A DNA stretch of 64,000 bases from Gemmata massiliana. Lineage in GTDB: Bacteria; Planctomycetota; Planctomycetia; Gemmatales; Gemmataceae. Within the stretch, counting starts at the first letter, position 1. Every line of letters starts with the position of its first letter. Below are positions 16,501 through 24,263 of the stretch, piece after piece. Made by a program: the position numbers and the translations under genes. The stretch covers positions 7,585,738 through 7,649,737 of the forward strand of contig NZ_LR593886.1 in assembly GCF_901538265.1 (NCBI RefSeq), read 5' to 3'. The notes beneath the pieces were generated by a model. The model searched no databases and had not been told where the DNA came from. It saw nothing but the letters and a program-made list of their open reading frames with translations.

Positions 16501-19500
16501 CGACGGGCACACCGGCTTTCGTTCCGGCGTCTTTTGCGGCCTTGATCGCGGACGCGAAGCGCGTGCTGTGAACGCTCCACGCCGCGTTCCACTCCGCTTG
16601 CTCCTTGATGTCGAACAGCGACAACAGTAGCGCCGTTTTCGCTTTGAGTTGCGGCTCGGCGAACGCGAGCAGGTTCGCGAGGTCGTCCACCACTTCGGGC
16701 GCGACCTTCCAGGGCGTGTCCTCGCCGCGGTCGTTCACTTCCTTGATGACGAACTCGCGGAACGCGGCGGGATCGGCGAACGATTCGAGCGCCTGTGCCC
16801 CGGTGAGCCGGAACCGCGCGCCCTTCGCGGAAACGCACTCGATGCACTTCTCCGGCTGGCCGTCGGTGTCCTTCAGTTCGAGCAGGAGCGTGGCGAGCAG
16901 CGCCCGGTCGCGGAGCTTCTCGTCGGGGCTGTCCAGGTACACGGTGCCCTGTACGCCGGCCGCGGCGCCGAGTGCCACGGTTGCGGTGAACTGCTCCGTG
17001 GGCGTGACGACCGCACTGCCTTCCGTGGAACGGATCAACGGAACGACGGTCGCGTCCCCGAGGTACGCCAGCCCGAGCGCGGCGCGGTACTTCACTTCCG
17101 GGTCGGAGTTCTGGAGCGCGGACCGCAGAGCGGCCATCGTGTCGGCCTTCGCGACCCACACTAGCGCGTGTGCGGCCGCCTTGCGGAGCCGCGTGTGCGG
17201 GCTGTCGAGTAGCGGCGTCACGAGGTGGAGCGCACGCGAGTCGCCGAGTTCGCCCAGCCCGAAGAGCGCGTTCGCGACCGCGTCGAGCCAGTCCGAAACG
17301 CGCTCCTTCAACTGCGGTTCGGGCGCGGACGCGAGTTCGGTCAGCACGAGATACGTGGTCTCGTCGCCGTGCTTCGCGAGGGCCGCCGCCGCGCGCACGC
17401 GGATGTCGGCGCGGTCGCTCTTCATCGCCTCCTTGAGCGGCCCCTTCGCGTCGTCATCGACCAGGGCGTTCACCGCGAGCAGGCGCACGTCGCGGTCCGG
17501 GTCCGCGATCGCTCGCAACAGCACTTGTTGCGCGGCCTTGGAGTGCTTCTTGATTAAGCCCTCGACTGCGAGTTTCCGGGCGTCCGGGAACCGCGACGCG
17601 AGGGCCGTTTCGAGGACACCGAGGTCTTTGTTCTTCTTCGTGGCGAACTCGAACGCTTCCTTCCGCAAGCCGGGGTCCGCGTCGTTGAAGAACTCGTACA
17701 GGAGCGGCGACGCCCACTCTTCTTTCTCTTGCGCCGTCACTTCGGTGAGCGCTTCGCGCCGCACGGCGGGGTGAATGGATTGCAACGTGAACCGGAGCGT
17801 GTTCGCGGCGCCGCCATCGATCTTCAGATTGAGCGCGGCCTTGAACGCTTCACTGCGCACGCCCGACACGCTGTCGTTGAGGGCACGCACGAGCAGATCC
17901 CAACCCGGTTCGCCGGGCGCGGTCGGTTTCTTCTTCTTGATCGTCTGGATCAGCGTCTCGAGCCCGCGGCGCCGAACGTCCTCATCCGAAGCGGTCAACC
18001 CGGACTCCGCGACGGAAAGCGGCGTCTTGTCGAAGATCTTCACGAGCGCGGTATACGCCGCGTCACGCACCGAGGCTTCGCGGTCGAACAGCATCGAGCG
18101 CAACCGGTTCACAGCACGTTCGTCGTCGAGTGCGGCGAGCGCGCGGCACACATCAACGCGGGCGTTCACGTCTTCTTCGCGGCTCAGTTGCAGCAGAAGG
18201 CCGAACGCACGCGGATCGCCCAGCACCGCCAACCCGCGTGCGCCGCGCAAGCACGTATCAAGCGCGCGGCTCGCGGTCGCTTGCAGCAGCGTATCGTAAT
18301 CCGTGGGCGCGAGTTTAGCCTTCGCGTCCGCGGCCACTTGCGGCGCGGCTTTGTCTGCTTTCTCGGCCTTTTCCAGTTCGTTTAACTGGCGATTGAGTTC
18401 CGTGTCGTTCGCGCGCAGCACTCCCGCGAGTTCCGGTTTGGAAAGAACAGAGAGCAGGAACGCGACCTTACGCACGCCCGCGTCGGCGTCTTCGAGCCGG
18501 CGCCGAATGGCCGACTGCACCGCCGGGTCGTCGAGCAGGTGGCGCTCGTAAGCGCGGATCAGGGCCGTCGCGCGAATGTCGCCGTGCTTCGAGTTGAGTG
18601 CGGTGAGGTTCGCGGTGGGCGCCTTCGCGTCGTACACCGTTTCGAGCGAGCTGAGGGCCGTCTTCCGCACGTCCCAATTCGCCGCATCAAGTGTATCGAC
18701 CAGGCGCGTGAGGGCCTGGTCGTCGGCCTTCGCAAGCGGTTCGAGCGCCTTCACTGCAAGTACACCGACGTCGGTGTGGCCGGTCTTCAGCGCGAGGTCG
18801 ATCGGAAGGAGGTCCGGCTTCAGCGGCCGGAACAGCCCCTTAAACGCGATCTCACGCACCTTGCTGTCGCCGTGCCCGATCGCCCGTTCGAGGATCTTCC
18901 CGACGCGCGGGTTGTCACTCTTCGTCAGCAGGTCCGCGATCAGTTCGCGGATCTTGTTGTCGGGGTCACGTGTGAGCTGTTCGCCGAGGATGTCGATGCT
19001 GGCGGAATCCTTCCACTCCGCGAGCACCCGCAAAGCCTTCTCCCGGCGCTTCGGGTCGTACCGCTGGGACAGTTCGTTCTGCACCCAGTCCGCGGCCCCC
19101 GTCACCTTCGCGGTGACGGGATCGTCCGGGAACTTCCCGTCCGCTTCGAGCTTGATGAGTCGAATGCTGTTGTCGTCGCACGCGACCGCGACGTGCGGCT
19201 GGTTGTAGACCGTCACAACTGCCAGCGCAACAACGCGGCCCACCACGTCTTTCAACGTGCTCGGCTTGATAGCACCCGGGCGCGGCCAGTTCTTCAACGT
19301 CGCGTCGCGGCTGCCCGTCACGAACCGGTCACCGGGCACCAGCACGAGGGCCGTCAGCACGTCCTCGTGCATGTTCGCGCGGCCCTTGTCCTCCGGTTCG
19401 AGGCTGCCGCGTGCGAACGTGGTGAGTAACTTGTTGTCGGCCCCGGCCGAGAAGAACCGCAGCTCCTCCGGCTCGAACTGAATGACCGTGACCGCGCCGT

Positions 19501-20434
19501 CGTGCAGTTTCGCGGACTCGGACGGCTCGAACTCGTCCTTGTCCTGCCCGTCGAAGACCGCGACGATGCCCTTCGTGGTCCCCGCGGCGAGCCAGTACCC
19601 GCTCTTGTCCACACTCAAACACGTCCCCGTATCGGGGAGTTCGAGCGTCTGCTTGATCGCGCCGTCCTTGTCCGAAATGATGTCGATCTGCTTGCCGTTC
19701 AGAACGGCGATGCGCTTTTTCGCGACGGGAACGATGGCCGCGATGTCCCCGCCAAACGGCCCCGCGAGGAGCTTGGGCGCCTTCTTGCCGCACTCGTAGA
19801 GGCGCTTGTCGGTGCCGCCGACGTAAACCGTGTTCCCGTCGGCCGCGATCGCGGTGCCGCCGCACTCGAGCGCGTCTTGTTGAAGGTTGAGCTTATCGAC
19901 GTCGAGCCAGTATAACGCGGTCGGGGCGCCTTCCGGGTGAACCGTCACGAACGCGAGCGATCCGCCGATGCCCACCGCAGCACGGATATCACCGCGATAC
20001 GTCTGCGACTTACCCGGACCGGCTTCGCCGAGCGTTTTGGGTGCGGACTTCGGTTCTTCCGGCGCGCCCGCCTCCTCGGATTCGTCGCTCTCGTCTTCGT
20101 CCTCGTCGTTGTTGCTGAGTTCTTCGACCGCTTCGCCCAGGCGCTCGATCTGCGTGCGGAGGTCCTGAATCTGTCGATCGAACGGCACGCCCGGAATTAG
20201 CGGCGCAACGGGACCGGTGTTGGACTCGGCATCGGACTCACCGACCGCGGCCAGTTCGTCGTTCAACTCGGTGAACATCTCGTCCGGGAAGTTGTAAACG
20301 AGATCATCGAGTTCGCTGAAAGCGTCGTCGAACCCGTCTTCCGGGAGCTGGTCCTTCACTCGAACGAAGGCGCGCATTACCGAAAGCAGCGCGCGGAACC
20401 GGTCGCGGAGCGGGAGCCATTTTTTGGAGGCCAT
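13544..20434 (-). CDS. Giant WD40/HEAT-repeat scaffold protein
   Basis: A 2296-residue protein starting at the ATG at 20434 (MASKKWLPLRDRFRALLSVM), one base after the previous stop codon (20436-20438) and nine bases after AAGGAGG; an ATG three codons upstream sits directly on that Shine-Dalgarno and is less likely. Residues ~1-140 are charged with an acidic stretch (NNDEDEDESDESEE). About 145-450 form a WD40-like beta propeller (for example HDGAVTVIQFEPEELRFFSA, FVTGSRDATLKNW). From about 455 to beyond 2200 it is almost entirely HEAT/Armadillo repeats (LVDTLDAANWDVRKTALSSL is one). A run of Asp and Tyr lies near 2035-2050 and the tail is Lys/Ala/Glu-rich. No catalytic motif was seen. Second gene of the retron-like operon. 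Expected to be a large protein or nucleic-acid scaffold; the exact role is unknown. Confidence 0.92.
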   Translation of the reverse strand: MASKKWLPLRDRFRALLSVMRAFVRVKDQLPEDGFDDAFSELDDLVYNFPDEMFTELNDELAAVGESDAESNTGPVAPLIPGVPFDRQIQDLRTQIERLGEAVEELSNNDEDEDESDESEEAGAPEEPKSAPKTLGEAGPGKSQTYRGDIRAAVGIGGSLAFVTVHPEGAPTALYWLDVDKLNLQQDALECGGTAIAADGNTVYVGGTDKRLYECGKKAPKLLAGPFGGDIAAIVPVAKKRIAVLNGKQIDIISDKDGAIKQTLELPDTGTCLSVDKSGYWLAAGTTKGIVAVFDGQDKDEFEPSESAKLHDGAVTVIQFEPEELRFFSAGADNKLLTTFARGSLEPEDKGRANMHEDVLTALVLVPGDRFVTGSRDATLKNWPRPGAIKPSTLKDVVGRVVALAVVTVYNQPHVAVACDDNSIRLIKLEADGKFPDDPVTAKVTGAADWVQNELSQRYDPKRREKALRVLAEWKDSASIDILGEQLTRDPDNKIRELIADLLTKSDNPRVGKILERAIGHGDSKVREIAFKGLFRPLKPDLLPIDLALKTGHTDVGVLAVKALEPLAKADDQALTRLVDTLDAANWDVRKTALSSLETVYDAKAPTANLTALNSKHGDIRATALIRAYERHLLDDPAVQSAIRRRLEDADAGVRKVAFLLSVLSKPELAGVLRANDTELNRQLNELEKAEKADKAAPQVAADAKAKLAPTDYDTLLQATASRALDTCLRGARGLAVLGDPRAFGLLLQLSREEDVNARVDVCRALAALDDERAVNRLRSMLFDREASVRDAAYTALVKIFDKTPLSVAESGLTASDEDVRRRGLETLIQTIKKKKPTAPGEPGWDLLVRALNDSVSGVRSEAFKAALNLKIDGGAANTLRFTLQSIHPAVRREALTEVTAQEKEEWASPLLYEFFNDADPGLRKEAFEFATKKNKDLGVLETALASRFPDARKLAVEGLIKKHSKAAQQVLLRAIADPDRDVRLLAVNALVDDDAKGPLKEAMKSDRADIRVRAAAALAKHGDETTYLVLTELASAPEPQLKERVSDWLDAVANALFGLGELGDSRALHLVTPLLDSPHTRLRKAAAHALVWVAKADTMAALRSALQNSDPEVKYRAALGLAYLGDATVVPLIRSTEGSAVVTPTEQFTATVALGAAAGVQGTVYLDSPDEKLRDRALLATLLLELKDTDGQPEKCIECVSAKGARFRLTGAQALESFADPAAFREFVIKEVNDRGEDTPWKVAPEVVDDLANLLAFAEPQLKAKTALLLSLFDIKEQAEWNAAWSVHSTRFASAIKAAKDAGTKAGVPVASKLTPAQLRELAFGGYVGLVREQGASGGGQPIGKIRQTALARIFAIASKDAAYSRAAQPVLAQAMGDPNQPVRTQAFEHLQALGMDKAQLGAEALEAGFTDLGVKGLELLTDGTSAKKGEAVLERVMLARSDDLAIEAAKLLRDRQGKIPVAKKALDSVYEPMRLQAVEWLASEYESSTDAQKFLRAAVESRYRKVREKAAFELAGKKDAVAYDSLAKFLREAADYSSQSAIVQALTGLGDKRAADAFLDRIENDPAGTAEVKMLLSAAAGFREPKTADRFFLLLDKLKDRQDELNSAILTVSGHDQYVADREDEHPNDRAGWMKDQHPRHDAILARLLDRAFTSGDPDYIAGTLLEPARWALGNDVDAIFTTLCTSPNAQLRDAALQAYGWRVRKRKAPPDPLLKAGKHKNPITQFFAAEGLARGGRADGVQGLLSGIEYLEDTSHRVRAVHALGELGDPRSVDKLLALATEDGNPLQEAATEAIGHLKKSPQADNVFRLLEKHAKGQMGIAQRALVGLRYFDTPSGWDIIRAKVNVKGYGWWLSRLRSTAAEQLGYNDDPATRDLLLKQLRTNTDYELAMAAYKSARRLWGKDSLEPNYNLIQNPNASSFVGNTGEDGGALEPVVKKGDALRIMDVFPSCQTQIQAQLESALLTRPNLPVKEAVASLGHADEGTVRLATRLLGRVPNPDASVKDAVGIALTKWWKTWQDRRAKAGGAVPSNDDDDDYYDDDDDDDYGGNKPKGNPLLLAGEVVESLLFTAGRVGVQTETLASVAKARPDDPLARGIRLEAVRCLALGKVTPAVLDTLESLAVGPDADVRILSAELLGRFDAKRAAKLAEKMLSDRPGFNRLVVAKAVSAANVTSAAANVHLQPVALPVFVAEKDVNTLAAVAKDRKANEAARLGAVEGLGVMATEPAEKVLVEIGTAKDDEKELRKAAWRALRRSKRARARGAANTLATMPKAPKKAKPGADAKPAVAEEEE

Positions 20435-20435
20435 G

Positions 20436-23400
20436 TTACGCATCCTCCTTCTTCAGTTCGGGGTACTTGTGGCGGATGCGGGTGACCGCGACCAGACACG
20501 CGGCGCGTTCGCTCGGCCCGCGCGACGTCATGAACTCGTCCAATAGCGGGAGGATCCCGCTCCCGAACTCTTTGTCTTCCAGTCCCAGATCGCGCATCAC
20601 TTCCACGAGGTCGAGTTTCGCGCGGCGCGCCGGGAGCGGCTTCACGCTCACCACCTTGTCGGGCTTCGGCGCGTTCGGGTCGGTGGAGTCCGTGTCTTCG
20701 ACCGCGTCGCGCGACTTCTCCGGGCGCCCGGGCGGGATCTCGAACAGGATGCGTCGCAGAAACTCGCTTAGAGTCGGCTTCTCCGCGGGCCACTTCTCGG
20801 GCCGGTGCGGGACGCCCTCGCCGCGATTCGCCGCGGCTTTCTCGGCGTCCTTCTTGGCCTTCGCGCCGACGGTCGGTTTCGGCGGGAGCGGCGGTTTCCA
20901 GTCCGGCGTCAGTCCGCGATCGCGGTAGACGGTCCACAGCGCGCGAATCACGAACGCGCGCACCTTACGATCCGGGCTTTCCGAGAGCCGGAACAACTCG
21001 TCCGGCACGCGGAGTTTCGGGAGCCGCTTGATGAGTTCCATTCCGAGCGCGCGAGTTTCCTCGTCGTTCGATTCGCAGAACCGATAGACCGCACTCGCTT
21101 CGAGTTTTGCGGGGTCGAGACGGAACGGGCGGTTCGGCGGCGTATCTTCCGCGAGGAGCGACTTCGCCACGAAGCGCCGAACGTCCATGAACGGGATGTC
21201 GGCCATGCTGACGAGGTAATCGACGCCGGGGTTCCAGCGTGCGAACTCCCAGCTCGCCAGTTCCAGTGCGAACTCGCGCAGCGGCTTGCGGCTCTCGCTG
21301 AACAGCGGGAACACGCGCTCCAGTGTGAGGAAGGATTGCGGGATCTCCGCACCCGGGTCAACGGGCTTATCGGTGAGCTTCTGTGCGATGTCCGAGTGGT
21401 GCCGGCGAACGTACTCGCGTGCGAACCGACCAACGGGGGCGTCCGCAGGTCCGGGCGCGATGACGAGTTGCCACAGCCGCTCGCAGCCGCGTGTGGTCGC
21501 GTCCGCCGTCGCGGTGACCTGCTGACCGGAGAGCATCTGGAGAAACATCGTCTCCGAGATGATGCTGATGTTCGCGCCCTTCGAGTTCAGTTCTTCGGCC
21601 TTGACGTGTTTGGCGCCCTTTGCACCCTGGCCGAGGAACGGCGAACCCGAGTCACCAACCACAAGGTAGTGCAGTTTGGGCGACACGTTCGCGGTGGGCA
21701 CGCCGTTGGCGGCTTTCACCTGCGCTTCCGCGTCCGCCGGAGTGATGTTCGCCAACTTGCCCGTGAAACTGAACGTCGCCTTGCCGAGATCGACTTTCCC
21801 ACCGGTCGCGGGCGCTGCGGCAATCGTGGTGGACGCAGGCTGCTCGTCACGCGACGCGAAATCAGCCGGGAGGAACGTCCGGATGAGTCGGTCGCTGGCG
21901 AAGTCGTGGTACATCGGCTCGCTACGGGCCACGAGCCGCATGAGCCAATCGAACCCGAGTTCCGTGGTCGTGAACTTACGCACGTCCTGGAACCAGCGCA
22001 ACACGGTCGCGGCGCGGCTCTCGTCGAACGACAATTCCTTCCCCCACGCGCCGTTCTTGACGCGGAACTCGGCCAACCACGATGATGCGTCCCAATCGGG
22101 CTGGAACGCGATCATCTTCAGGAAGTCCATGCCGAGCGTCTGGGCCTTCTTGATCTTGCCCTGGTTCACCCAGTTGGTGACGTGGTTCGCGGTTGGCGGG
22201 AACAGCGCAAGCCACTTGAGCAGTTCGCGGTCGAGCGCGTCGAGTTCGTAGTGCTTGGCGAGTTCGCCCGCGGCGTAGTCCACGACGCGCTCGCTCTTGT
22301 TGCTGTCGTTCGGCTCGACCTTCTGAAGCAGGGTGACAAAGAACGCGGCCCCGAGTTCCTTCAGGTTGTGAATCTTCGGCAGCAACTTCGTGGCGAACCC
22401 GAACGCCTCATCGCTGTCCGAGAGCATCCGCCCCTGGAACCATTCGGGCGTGAGTTCCTTCGCGCCGAAGTGCTTGGTGATCGCGTCCGCGGCGAACTTG
22501 TGGCCGTGCGAAGTTTCGAGCAACTGACCCCACGCATCGAGTCCCACTCCGGTGCGCGGGTCTTTCTCGCCGAGGAGGTCGCGTGCGAGCTTTCGGACAT
22601 CCTCGTTATCGTTGTTCGCGAGCCGGATGAGTTCGCTCACCGGCAAGTCGCGTGCGTGTGTGCGGGCGTAGTTCGCCGCGTACTTCCGCGCATCGGCCGA
22701 CGGCGAATCGAACAGTTTGAGGACCGCTTCGTGCAGACCAAGTGAACGGAACGCGGACTGCTCGAACTTCGGTACGTTCTGGAGCAGCCACACCACAAAG
22801 TCGTGGATCGCGCGGCTCGGTACCGCCACGAGTCGCACAACCCAGGCCGGTTCGGTGTCGCGTAACACTTGGCGGAAGTCGGTCTTCAGTGCGGTGGTGG
22901 CGTAGTCGCGGACCGCGTCGGACTTCGCGCGTTCCAGCAGCGAGAACAGCGGGCGGTGGCTGCGCTTCCAGAGTTCGCCGTAAGCGCGGTTCTTCAGGTT
23001 GGTCGGGTCGGCGGTCTTGTCGTTCCAGCCGAACCGGAAGTTCGAGCGCCCGTACTTCTTCGAGTCGTGGAACAGGATGTGGTTGAACACCCACGTCCCG
23101 GTCAGTCGGACGTTGTCGGTGTAATTGACGAGGAACTCGCTGGCGACGTCGGGGTACGTCGCCGGCAAGTGCAGTCCCACGCGGCGCAGGTAGCGCCAAG
23201 CCCGGCGCGCGCAGTACGCGATCGTCGCGCCGCTCACCTGTTTGTTGTAACTGCCACCCGCGTGCGCCATATCGAGCCGAGCCGCGATCGCGCCGTAGAT
23301 CTCCGTGTCGTTCCGGGCCTCCGACTCCTTGAAGATCCGCTTGATCGCCTTCCACGGGCCGTAAACGAGCGGCACCTTCGCGATGATACGGAGGAGGTAG

Positions 23401-23729
23401 TCGCGTGCGAGTGCGTCGTTCGATTCCCAGAGCGCGAAGATCACCTCGTGGACCTTCAACTTGTCCGCGAGCGGCACCTCGGCGCCCGGGTCTTCGAGCG
23501 CCTTGAGCGTCTCGACGCGGTAGTGGGCCTGCTCCTCGCGCGTCTTCTGGCGGTAGCGCCAGTCGCGCAACTGGGACAGGAACTTATCGAATGTGAGTGC
23601 GCCCGAGCGGATCGGCTTTTCGGGCGTCGGGGGCGGTTGGGTGCAGAGCTGTTCGATCAGGGTGATGAGTCGGGGATCGCGCGCGTCCCAAGCCTTGCGG
23701 ACGTCGTCCAGCGTCAAAACCGCCGCCAT
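20436..23729 (-). CDS. BRCT-domain/HEAT-like large protein
   Basis: A 1097-residue protein starting at the ATG at 23729 (MAAVLTLDDVRKAWDARDPR). Residues ~1-600 and ~740-1000 are helical with HEAT-like segments (LIRLANNDNEDVRKLARDLL, FRLSESPDRKVRAFVIRALW). Residues ~642-733 form a BRCT domain: GKATFSFTGKLANITPADAE, PKLHYLVVGDSGSP, then GAKHVKAEELNSKGANISII. This pattern is the one seen in bacterial NAD-dependent ligases and replication or repair proteins, where BRCT binds DNA ends or phosphate groups. The C-terminus is Pro/Lys/Glu-rich linker followed by more helices. It is the first gene after the candidate retron RNA and is coupled to the giant HEAT gene one base later. No enzymatic motif seen; a DNA-end or cDNA-sensing role is inferred. 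Confidence 0.9.
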   Translation of the reverse strand: MAAVLTLDDVRKAWDARDPRLITLIEQLCTQPPPTPEKPIRSGALTFDKFLSQLRDWRYRQKTREEQAHYRVETLKALEDPGAEVPLADKLKVHEVIFALWESNDALARDYLLRIIAKVPLVYGPWKAIKRIFKESEARNDTEIYGAIAARLDMAHAGGSYNKQVSGATIAYCARRAWRYLRRVGLHLPATYPDVASEFLVNYTDNVRLTGTWVFNHILFHDSKKYGRSNFRFGWNDKTADPTNLKNRAYGELWKRSHRPLFSLLERAKSDAVRDYATTALKTDFRQVLRDTEPAWVVRLVAVPSRAIHDFVVWLLQNVPKFEQSAFRSLGLHEAVLKLFDSPSADARKYAANYARTHARDLPVSELIRLANNDNEDVRKLARDLLGEKDPRTGVGLDAWGQLLETSHGHKFAADAITKHFGAKELTPEWFQGRMLSDSDEAFGFATKLLPKIHNLKELGAAFFVTLLQKVEPNDSNKSERVVDYAAGELAKHYELDALDRELLKWLALFPPTANHVTNWVNQGKIKKAQTLGMDFLKMIAFQPDWDASSWLAEFRVKNGAWGKELSFDESRAATVLRWFQDVRKFTTTELGFDWLMRLVARSEPMYHDFASDRLIRTFLPADFASRDEQPASTTIAAAPATGGKVDLGKATFSFTGKLANITPADAEAQVKAANGVPTANVSPKLHYLVVGDSGSPFLGQGAKGAKHVKAEELNSKGANISIISETMFLQMLSGQQVTATADATTRGCERLWQLVIAPGPADAPVGRFAREYVRRHHSDIAQKLTDKPVDPGAEIPQSFLTLERVFPLFSESRKPLREFALELASWEFARWNPGVDYLVSMADIPFMDVRRFVAKSLLAEDTPPNRPFRLDPAKLEASAVYRFCESNDEETRALGMELIKRLPKLRVPDELFRLSESPDRKVRAFVIRALWTVYRDRGLTPDWKPPLPPKPTVGAKAKKDAEKAAANRGEGVPHRPEKWPAEKPTLSEFLRRILFEIPPGRPEKSRDAVEDTDSTDPNAPKPDKVVSVKPLPARRAKLDLVEVMRDLGLEDKEFGSGILPLLDEFMTSRGPSERAACLVAVTRIRHKYPELKKEDA

Positions 23730-23797
23730 TGGAGAGGCTCCAAGTGTCGCTTCTACCGCGCCCGCGTCCCGTTTATTGGGGACGACGTGTTGTTCAG

Positions 23798-24070
23798 ACT
23801 TCTGAGACGCAGACGAGGGAAACGTCTACTTCTCGACTTGGGTTGTGGAAGGCTCACGGCACGGCCGCTGCTCAAGCAGCACCTGCTGCTCTGGAACGGC
23901 GACCCGCGCGGTTGTTCCAGCCCAGAGCAGCAGGTGCTGCTTGAGCAGCGAAAGCGGTGCTGGAACAGCCTTCCTCAAGCGGAGGCACCTGACAAGCGCT
24001 CGGACGACGCAACATCGTCCTGTTGCAGAGCAACGAGCTAAACAATTTCCCTCGTCCGCGTCTCAGAAGT
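23798..24070 (-). ncRNA. Candidate retron msr-msd RNA
   Basis: Read on the minus strand, the element has every expected retron part in order. a1 is 24070-24046 and a2 is 23822-23798: a 25-base inverted repeat with one mismatch (core ACTTCTGAGACGC...GACGAGGG). Directly after a1 comes TTGTTTAGCTCG; the G of TTAGC (complement of 24038) is the candidate branching guanosine. The msr part (24038-23998) folds as a three-way junction: closing stem GCTCG/CGAGC, hairpin GTTGCTCTGCAAC, and hairpin GGACGA...TCGTCC. The msd part (23974-23847) is a long hairpin: outer stem AGCCTTCC/GGAAGGCT copies (23967-23974 with 23847-23854) and a perfect 26-base stem (23867-23892 with 23924-23949) with a 31-base loop. 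It sits in the leader of the operon that ends with a NAxxH/VTG reverse transcriptase. Architecture is seen directly; function is inferred. Confidence 0.82.
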
Positions 24071-24078
24071 GAGAGAAG

Positions 24079-24107
24079 GTTGTAAACGACGGGCGCTGCG
24101 GACGCAA
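24079..24107 (-). promoter_or_regulatory. Predicted promoter of the retron-like operon
   Basis: On the minus strand, TTGCGT (24107-24102) and TACAAC (24084-24079) are spaced by exactly 17 bases, matching sigma-70-type -35/-10 boxes at 4 of 6 positions each. A start about 7 bases downstream would fall at 24071, immediately at the a1 arm of the candidate msr-msd RNA. The agreement with the RNA start supports both predictions. Planctomycete promoters are poorly characterised, so confidence is moderate. Confidence 0.5.
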
Positions 24108-24140
24108 GCGGCGTAGTTCTCATTTTTTCAGCACCGCAAA

Positions 24141-24263
24141 GAACCTACCCCCCAACCCCCTCCCTAAAGGGAAGGGGAGCAAGACACTCGGCGAACCACG
24201 AGAGTTAACGAGCGGTTGTCTTTGCTCCCCTTCCCTTTAGGGAGGGGGTTGGGGGGTAGGTTC
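24141..24263. repeat. 42-base inverted repeat overlapping a gene end
   Basis: Perfect 42-base arms (24141-24182 and 24222-24263; contain CTCCCTAAAGGGAAGGGGAG) enclose a 39-base spacer that holds a decayed copy of the GAACCGCGAGTGTTAACGAG-type repeat found at 28340 and 35024. The TAA stop of the glycosylase-like gene lies in the right arm, so its last residues (EEPTPQPPP) come from repeat DNA. It separates that gene from the retron promoter and may act as a terminator. Confidence 0.88.

Noticed and set aside
13544..23729. Toxin or nuclease domain in the two large operon proteins
   Set aside because: Searched by eye for HNH, PD-(D/E)xK, TIR, HEPN and Toprim patterns; none convincing among the HEAT-type helices.
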